From: Batkoa obscura
Taxonomy: Eukaryota; Entomophthoromycota; Entomophthoromycetes; Entomophthorales; Batkoaceae
Reading direction: 5' to 3'
Length of the DNA stretch: 64,000 nucleotides
Assembly: GCA_030770535.1 (NCBI GenBank)
Contig: JASVEC010000045.1
Span: 186,001-250,000 of the forward strand
A program made the position numbers and the translations under genes. The notes below the pieces were generated by a model, which had not been told where the DNA came from, ran no database searches, and worked only from the letters and a program-made list of their open reading frames with translations. Each line of letters opens with the position of its first letter. Position 1 is the stretch's first letter. Below, piece by piece: positions 10,692 to 21,079 of this stretch.

Positions 10692-11804
10692 TAAAAAGCC
10701 AATCTAACTTAATATAAGTTAAATTTACACTCACTTCTTCACTATTAAACTTGCTTTTTTCTGGGATAAAGGTAAATCTGTATGCTCTTGGTCGAAATTG
10801 CTTGCATGATCTCAGCCTTAGATACTATATTTTTATTCATATTGATACAATATAATTAAAATAAAGTATATCAGAAGGTTTAAAACATAATATTATTTTA
10901 TGCTATGTATAATATTACTTTATACAAAACTGACTAATTTGTTATAAAAATCAAAAATACAACCCATTGAATAAGCTTCTCTTTAAATATATAAAACGCA
11001 TAAATTAGAACAATTATTAGATTTAAATTTAAGTCTATTTAAGGATAGCAGAATCTTATCTTAAGTGATTTGAGATTTATTAAATTTACTTAAAATATTT
11101 TTTAACAAATAAAATGCTAGTAAATTGAGTTTATTTTGAAAAACCCATTAATATGGTATTTAATTGATTAGTTATGCTAATAAGCAAGTAATTATGCATC
11201 AATTAATTTATTTATTAAACTTTGAGGTATTATATTAAGCAAGGTTATTTAAAATTCCTTAACTTTATGTTCTAGATATTTGCTATGTTTTATTTATTCA
11301 CTTTCAATCCAAAGATAGAGTAAAGACTTTAAAAATTTAATATTACACAGTTACTATAAATTAGTAAAGTTAATTTTTTAACAATAGACTCCAGGTCCTT
11401 TGTATAAGAATCAAGGAGCTAAAAAATAAAAAATGCCTTAATCAAAAGCAAGAGTAATTTTGTGTTATTAAGCTAACGCTTATAATCATTATTAGCAGAG
11501 TAATTTTTTTGAAAAGTAGCTTAAATTCAATTTATATTGTATTCTGGATTAGATTTTATATAGCCATGCACAAGGCGTGTGCTATTATTCAAACTATTTT
11601 TTAGAATGAAAAACACTAATTCATTAAATGATTCTGGAAAGCGCAATCTACAGTGTTTATATTAAGTAAATGTAATAGTTTTATGAAGTTATAGGCTTGT
11701 AAACAAATACTAGAAAACAAAGTTTTGGAATAAACCGCCAAATTGAGTAATAAATAGAGTAAAAAGGATAACTTTTATTCACTAAATTGAAGATTAAAAT
11801 ATTC
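10692..11804. other. intergenic; contains the upstream dyad of the next receptor gene
   Basis: 1.1 kb without a coding frame. The only structured site I find is the dyad at 11568-11582, given separately. Confidence 0.4.
11568..11582 (+). promoter_or_regulatory. conserved dyad GCACA-N5-TGTGC upstream of a receptor gene
   Basis: Perfect 5-bp arms with a 5-bp spacer, 271 nt before the ATG at 11853. The same dyad lies at 34303-34317, 284 nt before the receptor start at 34019, and with one changed base at 32227-32241, 283 nt before the start at 31944. It could be a binding site for a dimeric regulator or simply conserved by recent duplication. Confidence 0.4.
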
Positions 11805-11813
11805 CATATAAAC
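11805..11813 (+). promoter_or_regulatory. TATA-like box of the receptor gene at 11853
   Basis: CATATAAAC, 40-48 nt before the ATG, at the spacing shared by the family. Confidence 0.5.
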
Positions 11814-11852
11814 AAGGGGACATTTTTTTAGCTGATTAACATATTTGATATA

Positions 11853-12692
11853 ATGTTCATCTTTACTCCTTATTATTTAACAATTATTTTCTCAACTTCA
11901 TTATGTTTAATAATCAATTCATTTATAATTTATTTTGCAAGCAAATTATCATTTAAAGGGTTTGATATCAAACTAATAATGATTTTAGCTTCTTTAGGAT
12001 ATCTTTCACCAATTGCAGTATTATCAGATCTTATCTACTATTTCATTAACGGGAAAAAAATGATCCAAACTCAATACGGATGTACCATTTATGGCTTTAT
12101 AGTATTATTTATTTATCAATATGAGATCATATTAAGCTCTTTATTATCAATCGAAAGGTTATCAAAAATTAAAAAACCGTGTCTATTTAGTTATATTTAT
12201 CATGCTATTGTAATTAACTTAATTCTTTTTACAATTTTGTTGATCGCTTGTGCCGTAACGAATTCATTCGCACTTTCTTCAACTAAAGTAAGCTGTCTGT
12301 TAGACGTTGTTAATAATGTATTGGCTTCAATCACTTACCATTACTCTTTGCTAAATTGCTTAATTGCTATTATAATTTTAATATGTTCATACTACTGTCT
12401 AGCAAGTCATATTAGTGGACTAAGCGAAATTATATCAGTGGAATCGGAATATAACTTCGAAGCAACTAGTGGTATAAGGTTCACGAGTTTGAAAAATGCA
12501 TCTCTCAAAGTATATTTGATCTTAGTTGTTTATGGAATATGTATGTTAGGCTCGCTTATATGTTTATTTATTGAATCAACATTAAAGTATAAATATGGTG
12601 ATTTTTTTAAACAGGCCAAGGATCTTAATTCTACTGCCTCCCTTTTGTTTATCTTTGGAATGATTTTTAATGTATGGGGTTGTCTGAATTAG
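11853..12692 (+). pseudogene. seven-helix receptor gene cut short in TM7 by a transposon
   Basis: The first 273 residues follow the family closely: TM1 (residues 6-31), TM2, Cys in TM3, IERLSKIKK after TM3, the second conserved Cys in KVSCLLD, TM5 and TM6. In TM7 the frame passes from FGMIFNV into the terminal repeat of the 2.5 kb transposon that starts at 12673, reads a few foreign residues and stops at 12692. The missing part is the end of TM7 and the cytoplasmic tail. The rest of the gene is not found on the far side of the transposon or beside its other copy. The reading frame before the insertion is intact, so the loss is recent. Confidence 0.8.
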
Positions 12693-13126
12693 TTTCATTA
12701 TTTTATTCAATTTTTGAAAAATTTTGTATTTTAAAAACTTCGCTTAAAATTCTATAAAATCACATCTTTTATTAAAACAAAAGTACCCAAACACAGTTCT
12801 AAATCATTCTATTATAGCTCATACTGTAAGTTAGTTGAATTTCTACTAGATCTTAAATACATGCTCTTATAAAGCTTAATTGAGAAATATTTATTATCAA
12901 CTGCTTTATAACCAACATCGTAGATTTATTATCAAATAAATAAACTACTTTAATGTTATAATTACATTATTAATATATTGCCAAGTTAACAAATAGCTGC
13001 ATGGGAGGGAGTGGTCAGGCCCAAAACTATAATTAACCATCCTTATATAGTACAAGTAATAATAGTTTTTACATATTATTACAGTTACTTGTTCTTTGAG
13101 TATTTATTAACTTAGCTATTAATAAC

Positions 13127-14920
13127 TTAAGTAATCTTAACATTTAACAATCTATTTTTATCATTCAACAAACTACTTACTTGCTTAGTAAATATCGAAA
13201 TTTTTAAATTCTCTGTTATCTTCGTAAGGTAAGCTGGGATCGATCTTTTAATTTTTCTGTTTTCTATAGACTCTATAACTTTAATTGGGACTATATCGCT
13301 TTTTTTTGATGTATCAGATACTGGATAACAATGTAGTTTATTGTTATGTTTAATAAAGTGTAAATACTTCTTAATGCCCTGCATCTCTATTATTCTTTTT
13401 GTATTTTTGTTTCTTTTATACTTTTTAAAAATTATATCTGTTTTCCCATTATTAACAGTCGAGTTATTAATTTTATTATGCTCGCAAATAAAAGCCTCAA
13501 ATCTTGAAATTAGTTGATCGATATCTTCTATTTTACCTAACGCTTCAAAACTACTTTTCCATTTTGAAAGGTTCCCAAAATGTCCATCAACTATACTTTT
13601 TCCATGATGCTCAGCAAAAGAATTGAGATTAACATTCAAACTACTATTTATTTTATGAATTTCTTTAAACATATGGGGGTGTATTTTTGTGTTTAAGAAT
13701 TTTACTGATAACTTTTCCACTCAAATAGCACTTAAAAGATGGAAAAAGTAATGAAGCCAAAAAAAACACCCCCATATAGTGTAGAAACTCTTGGGATCTA
13801 AAATGATTTCCTGTATCTGCCCATATATTAATTTTTGTAAACTTTTTAAATAGAAGCTCTGTAGAGATTAAATCGATTAAACAATCTCCTGCATATGCTG
13901 AATCATGATTCAATATTTCAGATAAATAATCAAAGTAAACTTTGCCTATTGTTTTACCATCTTTTAAATATAATACACCAAACCCTAATACTGATATAGC
14001 TTGTTTATTATAATGATCTAGATTTATTGAATCTGGTCTTGTTCCTATTTCCATATTTTGTTTAAAATCTAAAACTATTATACAACTTTTGTTATTTAAT
14101 TTTTTAATAGTTTCATTAAATGTGTTTTTTTGAGTATCAACACAGAATTTATGTAATTTGTATAATTTGTATAATTTTTCTTCTTCGTTGAAAATTTCTT
14201 GTATCTCTGCTTTGTTTTTTGCTGTATTTATTTTATTTTCAAATAACTTTTTTCTAACTGTATACTGGGTACATATATTACATAGATCCGTTTTTCTTGC
14301 TGGATTTTTGAAATTACTTGATATATATTTAAAGAACGTTGACCTAGCTACTGCTTTATCTCTTAGATCATTCTTCTACTTTTATTTAATATATATATAT
14401 TATCTGATGAATATTTACTATCGTTATTTTTTTTATTAAATCTTGATGAAATAGTTGAATCATTTAGTAAATATTGTATAATAGTTTCAATTTGGTCATC
14501 TTTAATTTTTTTTGTATTTTTAATAATAGGTTGTAATGTTGATATTTTATTATTATTACTTGTTTTTGAATAATCATATTGATTTCTATTTATATTAAAC
14601 CCAAAACTCTTACATTCATCAAAAGAATATACTGAAGCTATAGTTGATAATAACGCTACTTGCTGACTTTTGTTTCCTGTTTCCCTTAAAGCACTAATTT
14701 TATACATTACTTGATTAAGTTTATTATTATCGATAGTAAACTTTGATAATATATCTTTTCTTTGTTTTGTTTTATTATAAAATTCCATAAACCTTGGGTT
14801 GTTATAAGTAGCTCTTAAAATTGATGTAAATGAATTACAATGTTTATATTGTGTACTCCTCCCTATTGTATTGAAGTTTTCAAAAATTCCATTTCGAAGT
14901 TTAGTTATGAAAGTTTGCAT
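13127..14920 (-). pseudogene. transposase gene of the 2.5 kb transposon, copy 1, disrupted
   Basis: Reads from 14920 leftward in three pieces: an N-terminal basic region (185 codons, 14920-14363), a middle piece in another frame, and a C-terminal piece (to 13127) separated from the middle by a nested MITE. The middle piece holds a zinc-knuckle-like pair (TDLCNICTQY), then a candidate first catalytic Asp (IVLDFKQNM) and a second (IWADTGNHFRS). The C-terminal piece has AEHHGKSIVDGHFG, which would supply the third acidic residue of an RNase-H-like DDE/D core. Without the MITE the frame reads HYMFKEI across the site. I cannot assign it to a named superfamily. Confidence 0.7.
13672..13776 (-). mobile_element. 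TATGGGG MITE, copy 2, nested in the transposase gene
   Basis: A 105-bp well-preserved MITE, with TATGGGGGTGT and ACACCCCCATA ends, inserted at a TA between the second and third acidic motifs of the transposase. The identical insertion is present in copy 2 of the transposon at 29805-29909. Confidence 0.9.
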
Positions 14921-15207
14921 TTTATTTTTATTTCAACAAAAAATAAAGTCAAATAAGTGTATTTATATAATTATATAATCATATAGTTATATATTATATA
15001 TCTGTTAAATATCTAACAGAACTAACATAAAATATATAGTTAGGAAAATTAGCTATTTAAGAAAAGGAAACAATTAAAATAAGTTTTAAATAGAGACATT
15101 TAATTTTAGGCTTTTTAGATTTAACCGTTATATTGAACACAAACTTGGAATTTTAAATTTGGATTAATTTCTAAGTAGATTCTGAAACCAATTAGGACAG
15201 CCCCATA

Positions 15208-15898
15208 TAAACATAATGCTTTATTTTATTTGAGTTACGAAAAGACAAAAGACAATTCAAAGAATTCTTTTATAGTGTTTGTATTGTGGTTTTTTGATTT
15301 TGTATAAATCTTTTTCAACAACTATAAAATTTATGGTTACAAAAAAACAGATTTAAATACTATAAAAAAGTGCTATCAAGTAAAAAATAAATTATTTTGA
15401 CCTTTTATGATCTATAGAACTTTCTTCTTTAACAACCTAAAAAAATTATAAATAGTAAAAGAGGTATATTTTATTTTATTTTATTTTTATAAAACGCTTG
15501 TTAGAGTTTTTGACCTGTGAATGTTTTTTCGAGCTCCTACACTTTAAATAATAAAGCTTAATTTCAAAAAGTAATATTATATTTCTTTTAGGCTTTAAAG
15601 AATCTGAAGATTTCCAAGTGCTTTATTAGTAGGAATAAAATCATTATTAAAATTGAGCTTAAGAAGGTGTAAGTTAAAAGTGAAGTTAAGGTTAAGTGAA
15701 GTTAAGGTTAAGTTAAGGAGTGGGTGAAATGAAGTGCAAGATATATTAACAAATTATAGGAAAGTATTATAATTCAAGAACACCTTTAAAATGGCAACCC
15801 AGGGCTTCTAAAAATTGTTAATAAACTATTTTTTGATCAATAAGATATTGAAATTTAATTTCATTTTCAAAAACTCTTTAGTAGGCTTTTTAATTCAG
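15208..15898. other. intergenic, with a short direct repeat
   Basis: No gene seen. Around 15674-15716 there are two to three head-to-tail copies of a 16-bp unit, aagtgaagttaaggtt, which is the only structure here. Confidence 0.4.
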
Positions 15899-16002
15899 TA
15901 GGTGGGGATGTTTTTTTGGCTTCATTACTTTTTCCATCTTTTAAGCGCTATTTGGGTGGAAAAATTATTAGTAAAATTCTTAAATACAAAAACACATCCC
16001 CA
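15899..16002 (+). mobile_element. TATGGGG MITE, copy 3
   Basis: Well-preserved copy with GGCTTCATTACTTTTTCCA arm, AAGCGCTATTTG centre and right arm ending CATCCCCA; the terminal TATG/CATA are changed. Confidence 0.85.
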
Positions 16003-16652
16003 GGTGTTCTAACAATCGACATAATTATACATGCTGTTAATCCACTTAATTGAGTATTAAAGTTTATGTCAAGAAGGGCTACCGTGAACTTAATAATATT
16101 ACATTTGGGTTTTATTTATTAAATTTTCCTATCTGTTGAATTTAATTTAGATGTTCAACAAAATCCTAAAGATATCTAATACCAACATAATGATCTCAAT
16201 ATAATAAAGTTGTTTTCAATAACAAATTCAGGATATTGAGGTAAAGAAGAGGAAATTAAAGACAAGAAAGATTTAAACAGAAGTAAAATGATTTAATATT
16301 TCCGAACTAGTCCCTTACCAACTATTAGTAGAATAATCTTACCTCTAAAAAGTAGCACAGTTTCATTTTAAAATATGCCGAATCAAAACTCTTACAATCT
16401 CATGCACAAAAAAGGTGGGTTATTATTTAAACTACTTTTTGTAATAAGAAGTATTAAAAATTCATTAAATAATTCCTTATTTACGATTGTCTTTCTAAAA
16501 TTAATTAACTGTAGGCCTTTTATAAGTGGTAACCTTGCAAAAGAAGTGATATGATATAAAAATAGGAGAATAACCCACCACAATTGGGTTTTTATAAATA
16601 TAGTCAAAAGCTTAAATTTGTATCCATTCTTAAAGTTTAGACATAAACAAAC
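16003..16652. other. upstream region of the receptor gene at 16702
   Basis: No coding frame that I trust (the minus-strand frame 16392-16607 is not protein-like). A degenerate version of the upstream block seen in other receptor genes (atgcacaaaaaagg..gggttatt) lies at about 16401-16424. Confidence 0.35.
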
Positions 16653-16661
16653 TATATAAAC
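16653..16661 (+). promoter_or_regulatory. TATA-like box of the receptor gene at 16702
   Basis: TATATAAAC, 41-49 nt before the ATG. Confidence 0.55.
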
Positions 16662-16701
16662 AGAAACGAAGTTTTTTCTTTATTTAATTAATTTAACCCA
16701 A

Positions 16702-17601
16702 ATGTTCACCTTCACTCCATTTTATATAGCAACTATATGTGTAACTTCAATATGTTTAATCCTCAATTCGTTTTTAATATATTTTGCAAGCAAATTATCA
16801 TTTAAAGGATTCGATATAAAACTAATTATGGCATTAGCTTCATTAGAGTTTCTAGCACCAGTTGCAGTTTTATCGGATCTTATTTATTATATTATCAATA
16901 ATCAAAAATTAATAGAAACTCAGTCTGGATGCAACTTTTATGGTTTTATGATATTATTTGTTTATCAATATGAAATTATGTTAAGCTCATTATTATCAAT
17001 GGAAAGATTATCAAAAATTAAAAAATCGGTACTATTTAATTACAGCTATCACCTTATAATAATTAATTTAATTATATTCGCAATTTTATTAATTGGTTGT
17101 GCTTCTACAAATTCGTTTGCTATATCATCTGCTAAAGTGAGTTGTCTGTTAAACGTTACTAATAGTATATTAGCTTCAGTCACTTATCATTATTCTCTTT
17201 TAAGTTGTTTTATTGCTGTAGGACTTTTAGTATATTCATATTATTGTATAGCAGCTGAGATTAGTGGATTTGAAGAGATAATGTCTGCAGAATTGGAAGC
17301 TAATAGTGAAACAAGCAATAGAAAATGGTCTACAAGTCTAAAAAAAGCATCTCTTAAAGTATATTTAATCTTGACTATTTATGGAACATGTATGTTGGGT
17401 TCACTTATCAGTTTATTTCTTGAATCAACATTAAAATATAAATATGGTGATACTTTTGAGCAAGCTGAGGATCTCAATTCAGCTGCTACTTTACTATTTG
17501 TTTTTGGTATGATTTCCAATACTTTGCTGGTGCTTACCTTGCATACCGGTATTGCTAATGAAGTTAAAAGGTTTATACAAAATAGATTTAACAAGCTATA
17601 A
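16702..17601 (+). CDS. seven-helix receptor (GPCR-like), intact
   Basis: 299 residues, single exon. Helices fall at about 8-31, 39-65, 78-100, 117-140, 157-186, 216-242 and 258-282. A cysteine at the top of TM3 (Cys77) and one in the second outer loop (Cys148, KVSCLL) could form the usual GPCR disulfide. MERLSKI after TM3 takes the place of the DRY motif, and TM7 has FGMISNTLLVL with no NPxxY. The inner loop 3 is acidic then basic (EELEANSE...KK). The C-tail is short. These features fit a class A-like fungal receptor of the plasma membrane; ligand and G protein are unknown. Start set by homology to all paralogs (M-x-T-F-T-P-F-Y) and by the TATA box. Confidence 0.8.
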   Translation: MFTFTPFYIATICVTSICLILNSFLIYFASKLSFKGFDIKLIMALASLEFLAPVAVLSDLIYYIINNQKLIETQSGCNFYGFMILFVYQYEIMLSSLLSMERLSKIKKSVLFNYSYHLIIINLIIFAILLIGCASTNSFAISSAKVSCLLNVTNSILASVTYHYSLLSCFIAVGLLVYSYYCIAAEISGFEEIMSAELEANSETSNRKWSTSLKKASLKVYLILTIYGTCMLGSLISLFLESTLKYKYGDTFEQAEDLNSAATLLFVFGMISNTLLVLTLHTGIANEVKRFIQNRFNKL

Positions 17602-17799
17602 ATAATAATAGAAGGTTTAGTCAATAAATTCAATAAATTTCTAATTTATCCAGCCCTATCATTCCTTTTTTTAACAAAATTAGATTTATACTTATAATTT
17701 TAATTAGTTAATAAAACTTGTTTAACTGAAAAGTATAAATACTAAAGAAAATGAATTGCTTCTATATACCTAATTTCCCAATACTGTTATAAAACGTTA

Positions 17800-17903
17800 T
17801 ATTTGAAGCTTTTTCGTGTTTAAGAATTCTATTAACAATCTTTCCACTCAAATAGCGCTTAGAAAATGGAAAAATAATGAAATCAAAAAAAACATTACCA
17901 TAT
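17800..17903 (-). mobile_element. TATGGGG MITE, copy 4
   Basis: Recognisable by GTGTTTAAGAATTCTATTAAC, CTCAAATAGCGCTT and the right end ATTACCATA. The left terminus has decayed. Confidence 0.75.
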
Positions 17904-18016
17904 AATAGTTCAAATCAGATAATTTTTATGACTAGTATACTCTCTTTTCCTTTAAATTATACCAAATAGAGTAATATTATTTTTTATATTTATTTGTTTT
18001 GGAAAAATTTAAAGAG

Positions 18017-18089
18017 GCTCCCTTGGCCTAATGGATAAGGCATCAGACTTCTAATCTGAGGATTGCGGGTTCGAGTCCCGCAGGGAGTG
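18017..18089 (+). tRNA. tRNA-Arg (anticodon TCT)
   Basis: 73 nt. Acceptor stem GCTCCCT/AGGGAGT (one G-U), D-arm with TGGCCTAATGGATAAGGCA, anticodon loop CTTCTAA giving TCT, and T-arm GCGGGTTCGAGTCCCGC. No intron. A normal functional-looking cloverleaf. Confidence 0.93.
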
Positions 18090-18602
18090 TTCTTATTGCC
18101 TTTTTAAATTTTATTAGGAGAAATTACATTCAAAGGTGCTTAAATAGATCAATAAATGAAACCGAAATGTCACATATTGTTTTATATCCTGTATTTTTTC
18201 TGTAATTGTGAAGCTAGACTTATCTTGTTTTTTATTCATTTTGTAAGAGTACATCAATAGCTAATATGTTTCTGAATTTGAATAAGTCTTATGTTTATAA
18301 ATTAAAGCGAAATTGAACTTATTGGCCTTGATATTTTGTAGTATTTTACTTGATTATATTTATCGTTGTTATTTATACTATAAGTTAGAATTGACTAATT
18401 TTTTTTAAACCTTAAGAGTATATAATCTTTCTATATACTCTATTACTATTTCATAAATAAAGGTAGTCTTTAAATATAATAAAATAACTAATCGAGATTA
18501 AGTAAAATAAAAACCAGCTATAATTCTAAACATAAATTCAAATTAAATTCTAAAAAATAACACCTACTTTTATTTTTTTTATGTCAAAAAGCCTATTTAA
18601 TC
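18090..18602. other. intergenic, no gene seen
   Basis: 513 bp between the tRNA and the 3' end of the metaxin-like gene. A+T-rich; no feature found. Confidence 0.4.
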
Positions 18603-20182
18603 TTAATCGTCTGCTTCCACATCATCAACTTCTTCTTGAATGAAACTCTCTGGATTAGGCATATAGTTCACATTGTCATTCTCTTCTTCCTCTTCAGCCC
18701 CTAACAAACCATTGAAGATAATATAAGCAGTAAAAACAACTACAGCAGCAATAGCTGAATGTGCTCTACTTTTACGAAGTTTCAATTCTTCTATACCAAT
18801 TTCTGGTTGATCTACTTGATTCTTAGGTTGTTTCCAATAATTGAATAAATTGGTAAGTTTGGTTGGGATAAAATACAATCCAATGTTTTTGATATTGAAT
18901 ATAGCGGATGGTGGAGGTAGAGCTGTAGCTTGGAAATTGGAAACTTGGGAATGGATATTATCTGTGTATTTTAATAGAAGTGGATGAGTGGTGATGATAT
19001 AATCAGAGAGCTTGTTATTATTGAGTTTAGGATAAAGGATATGAGAGAGATAGGCATATAGAATTACATCGATAGTACTTATATTTCTATTTAAATTAGC
19101 AAACTATTATAACAATCTGTGGTTTTACTTACTGCTCATCAAAGAAATATTTTTTATCTCCCAAAGTAGTTTCTATTTCTCTTAGTAAATTACGTACGGA
19201 TTCAAATATCTTTAAACAATATAACATTTAACATATATAATAATAATGTAATAATCAATTTACCTTAGCTTCTAAAGGAGGAAGAACTTTATCATCTTTA
19301 ATTCTTTTTAAATATTTTAGTGAAATACTAGAAATCTAATTACAAATATAAACCATTAACTTCCCTTTTTATCATAAAACTATATTTACCTTCAGTTCCT
19401 TTCTACGAGCTTTTTCCACCTCCACACATTGCTCATATTTTTTCAAGTCTTTAACTGCTTTTTCTACTAATTTACCAGGTAATGTGTATCTACTGGCTAT
19501 ACTTAGTGTTTTGCCTAACTCTGGTCGTGTAGAGTTTATAAAATTAGCCTCATCTATATATCGATAATAGTTCTAATAATAAAATTATCAACCTTGTTGT
19601 GATGATTTTAAATTTATCCTTACTAAAGCGTCTTTAAGTTTTTCGGAGATATACCCACGCATACTATTTAAATTTGAAATTATGAGATTGGTATACTGAA
19701 TATGTATAGTATTATTATTATTTACAAATAAGAATTAATTTTATCTTCTTCAGATAATTTCGAATCTAAAGTGTGGCCCTATTTTACATTTTATATTAAA
19801 AAATTGTCTTAAAAAATAAACATTATTCTATCTTACCAACTTTGATAAATATTCAATAATGGAGTTTAAACCAGAGATATATTCGGTCCCGTAATTTAAT
19901 ACTGGAAGTGCACCTATACATTGTTTAAGTTAAATACTAATATTCTTATGTCTTTTATATGCTAAAATAATTTACCACTTGGTGAAGCTTCTGTATGGTT
20001 ACAAATGGAGGCTACCCATTCAACTCCAAGTAAATTTAAATATACCTATAGGAAAGTTGTTTGACATAATTATTTCTATTATCATATGTATTTCTATTAT
20101 TATTATTTACTTGAGCAGCTAAACAGTCGGGATCATAGCTTGATAATTCAAAGCCCTTATCAAAGGTGTATAATATAAACAT
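18603..20182 (-). CDS. Sam37/metaxin-like protein of the mitochondrial outer membrane
   Basis: A multi-exon gene. Exon 1 is 20182-20111 and encodes MFILYTFDKGFELSSYDPDC, the start typical of the metaxin/Sam37 thioredoxin-like domain. Exon 2 is 20045-19976 (VYLNLLGVEWV...SPSG) and exon 3 continues ALPVLNYGTEYISG. Further exons follow leftward, separated by introns of about 50-60 nt, and the last exon (to 18603) gives a basic stretch, one transmembrane helix (SAIAAVVVFTAYIIFNGLLG) and an acidic tail. Sam37 and metaxin act in the sorting and assembly machinery that inserts beta-barrel proteins, and a C-terminal anchor fits that role. Middle exon borders were not all resolved. It stands back-to-back with the ITFG2-like gene. 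Confidence 0.75.
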
Positions 20183-21079
20183 TTTGTATTTTTTGAAATT
20201 GTATTTTTTTGATTTTGTGATTCAAAAAACAATTTTTTAAGTTTGACGTTTATTTTACAGGATTTATGTGTTGGGATTTAATTAGTAGTTTTGATTTAAA
20301 TAAATATTGTTTTATTCACTGTTTATGATAAAATTCTTCAACATTTTTATCTGAGGTTTACAGCTGCAATGTATTGCAGATGCCTTTATTAAAACAATAG
20401 TTGTTTATCCAATTTAAAGTATATGTATATTTTTTTAGGTTTCATTACTTTTTTCATTTTTAAGTGGAAAGAATATTAATATAATTTTAAAAAAAAGGAC
20501 GTATTTGTATCCTTATTTATTTTAACATTTTAATGTGAAAGTTGTTTTTCAATCAACTAAATGACTACTGAAAATAAAGTCTGCTATGGTCAAAAATATA
20601 AGCTACAAATCATTTGATGCCAAAATGCTACAATATTAATCTATTAACTGCTTATTAAGTTTTAAAAAAGTTTGAATAGAAACAAAAATTAAGGTAAAAT
20701 AGCTTTATTTAACTAACTAGAATTACATCAGAAACCTACATAAAAAAGAAATTAGTAAACTATCGACCAAGTCTTCATGTTTTCAAAAGATATCTCAGAT
20801 TAAGAACAACCCATTTCATTGAGCGTTAGCCCATCAAAGAGCTGGGTTTAGAATTAATAGCGTTCGATTCATCATTTTAAACTTCATAACAAATAAATTA
20901 ATATTACTTACATTAAAAGAGAGAAAACATTTATATACATATATAAATTTTTTACTTTATATTAAAATTTTGGCCAAAAATTGTGGGACAGAAGTTGACG
21001 AAAATTTAAAATTTGAATTTGAATTTTTAATTACGTAAATCACAACTCCATTTCCAAAAATCAATCTAATTTTATATTA
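20183..21079. other. divergent intergenic region with a decayed MITE
   Basis: 897 bp between two divergent housekeeping genes. Apart from the MITE remnant at about 20422-20516 nothing is recognisable. Confidence 0.4.
20422..20516 (+). mobile_element. TATGGGG MITE, copy 5 (internally deleted remnant)
   Basis: Keeps the GGTTTCATTACTTTTTTCA arm and the AAGTGGAAAG segment; the centre is shortened and the ends decayed. Confidence 0.5.

Larger units (their letters stand above)
12673..15207 (-). mobile_element. 2.5 kb DNA transposon, copy 1 (TATGGGG termini, TA target)
   Basis: Bounded by imperfect terminal inverted repeats that begin TATGGGG (left TATGGGGTTGTCTGAATTAG, right end reading inward TATGGGGCTGTCCTAATTGG). 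It encodes a transposase on the minus strand and carries a nested MITE at 13672-13776. The same element stands in inverted orientation at 28374-30908, and every position compared is identical with no length change (paired coordinates sum to 43581). If TA is the duplicated target, the element proper is TGGGG...CCCCA flanked by TA. It has inserted into TM7 of the receptor gene at 11853. The coding region carries a frameshift and the nested insertion, so this copy is probably non-autonomous and was moved by a transposase made elsewhere. Confidence 0.85.

Noticed and set aside
14158-14439. Plus-strand 93-codon frame and its mirror at 29142-29423
   Set aside because: Antisense shadow of the transposase coding region in both transposon copies.
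15674-15716. Direct repeats of aagtgaagttaaggtt as a possible telomere or CRISPR-like array
   Set aside because: Only two to three units, no spacers, and a eukaryotic context; a minor local duplication.
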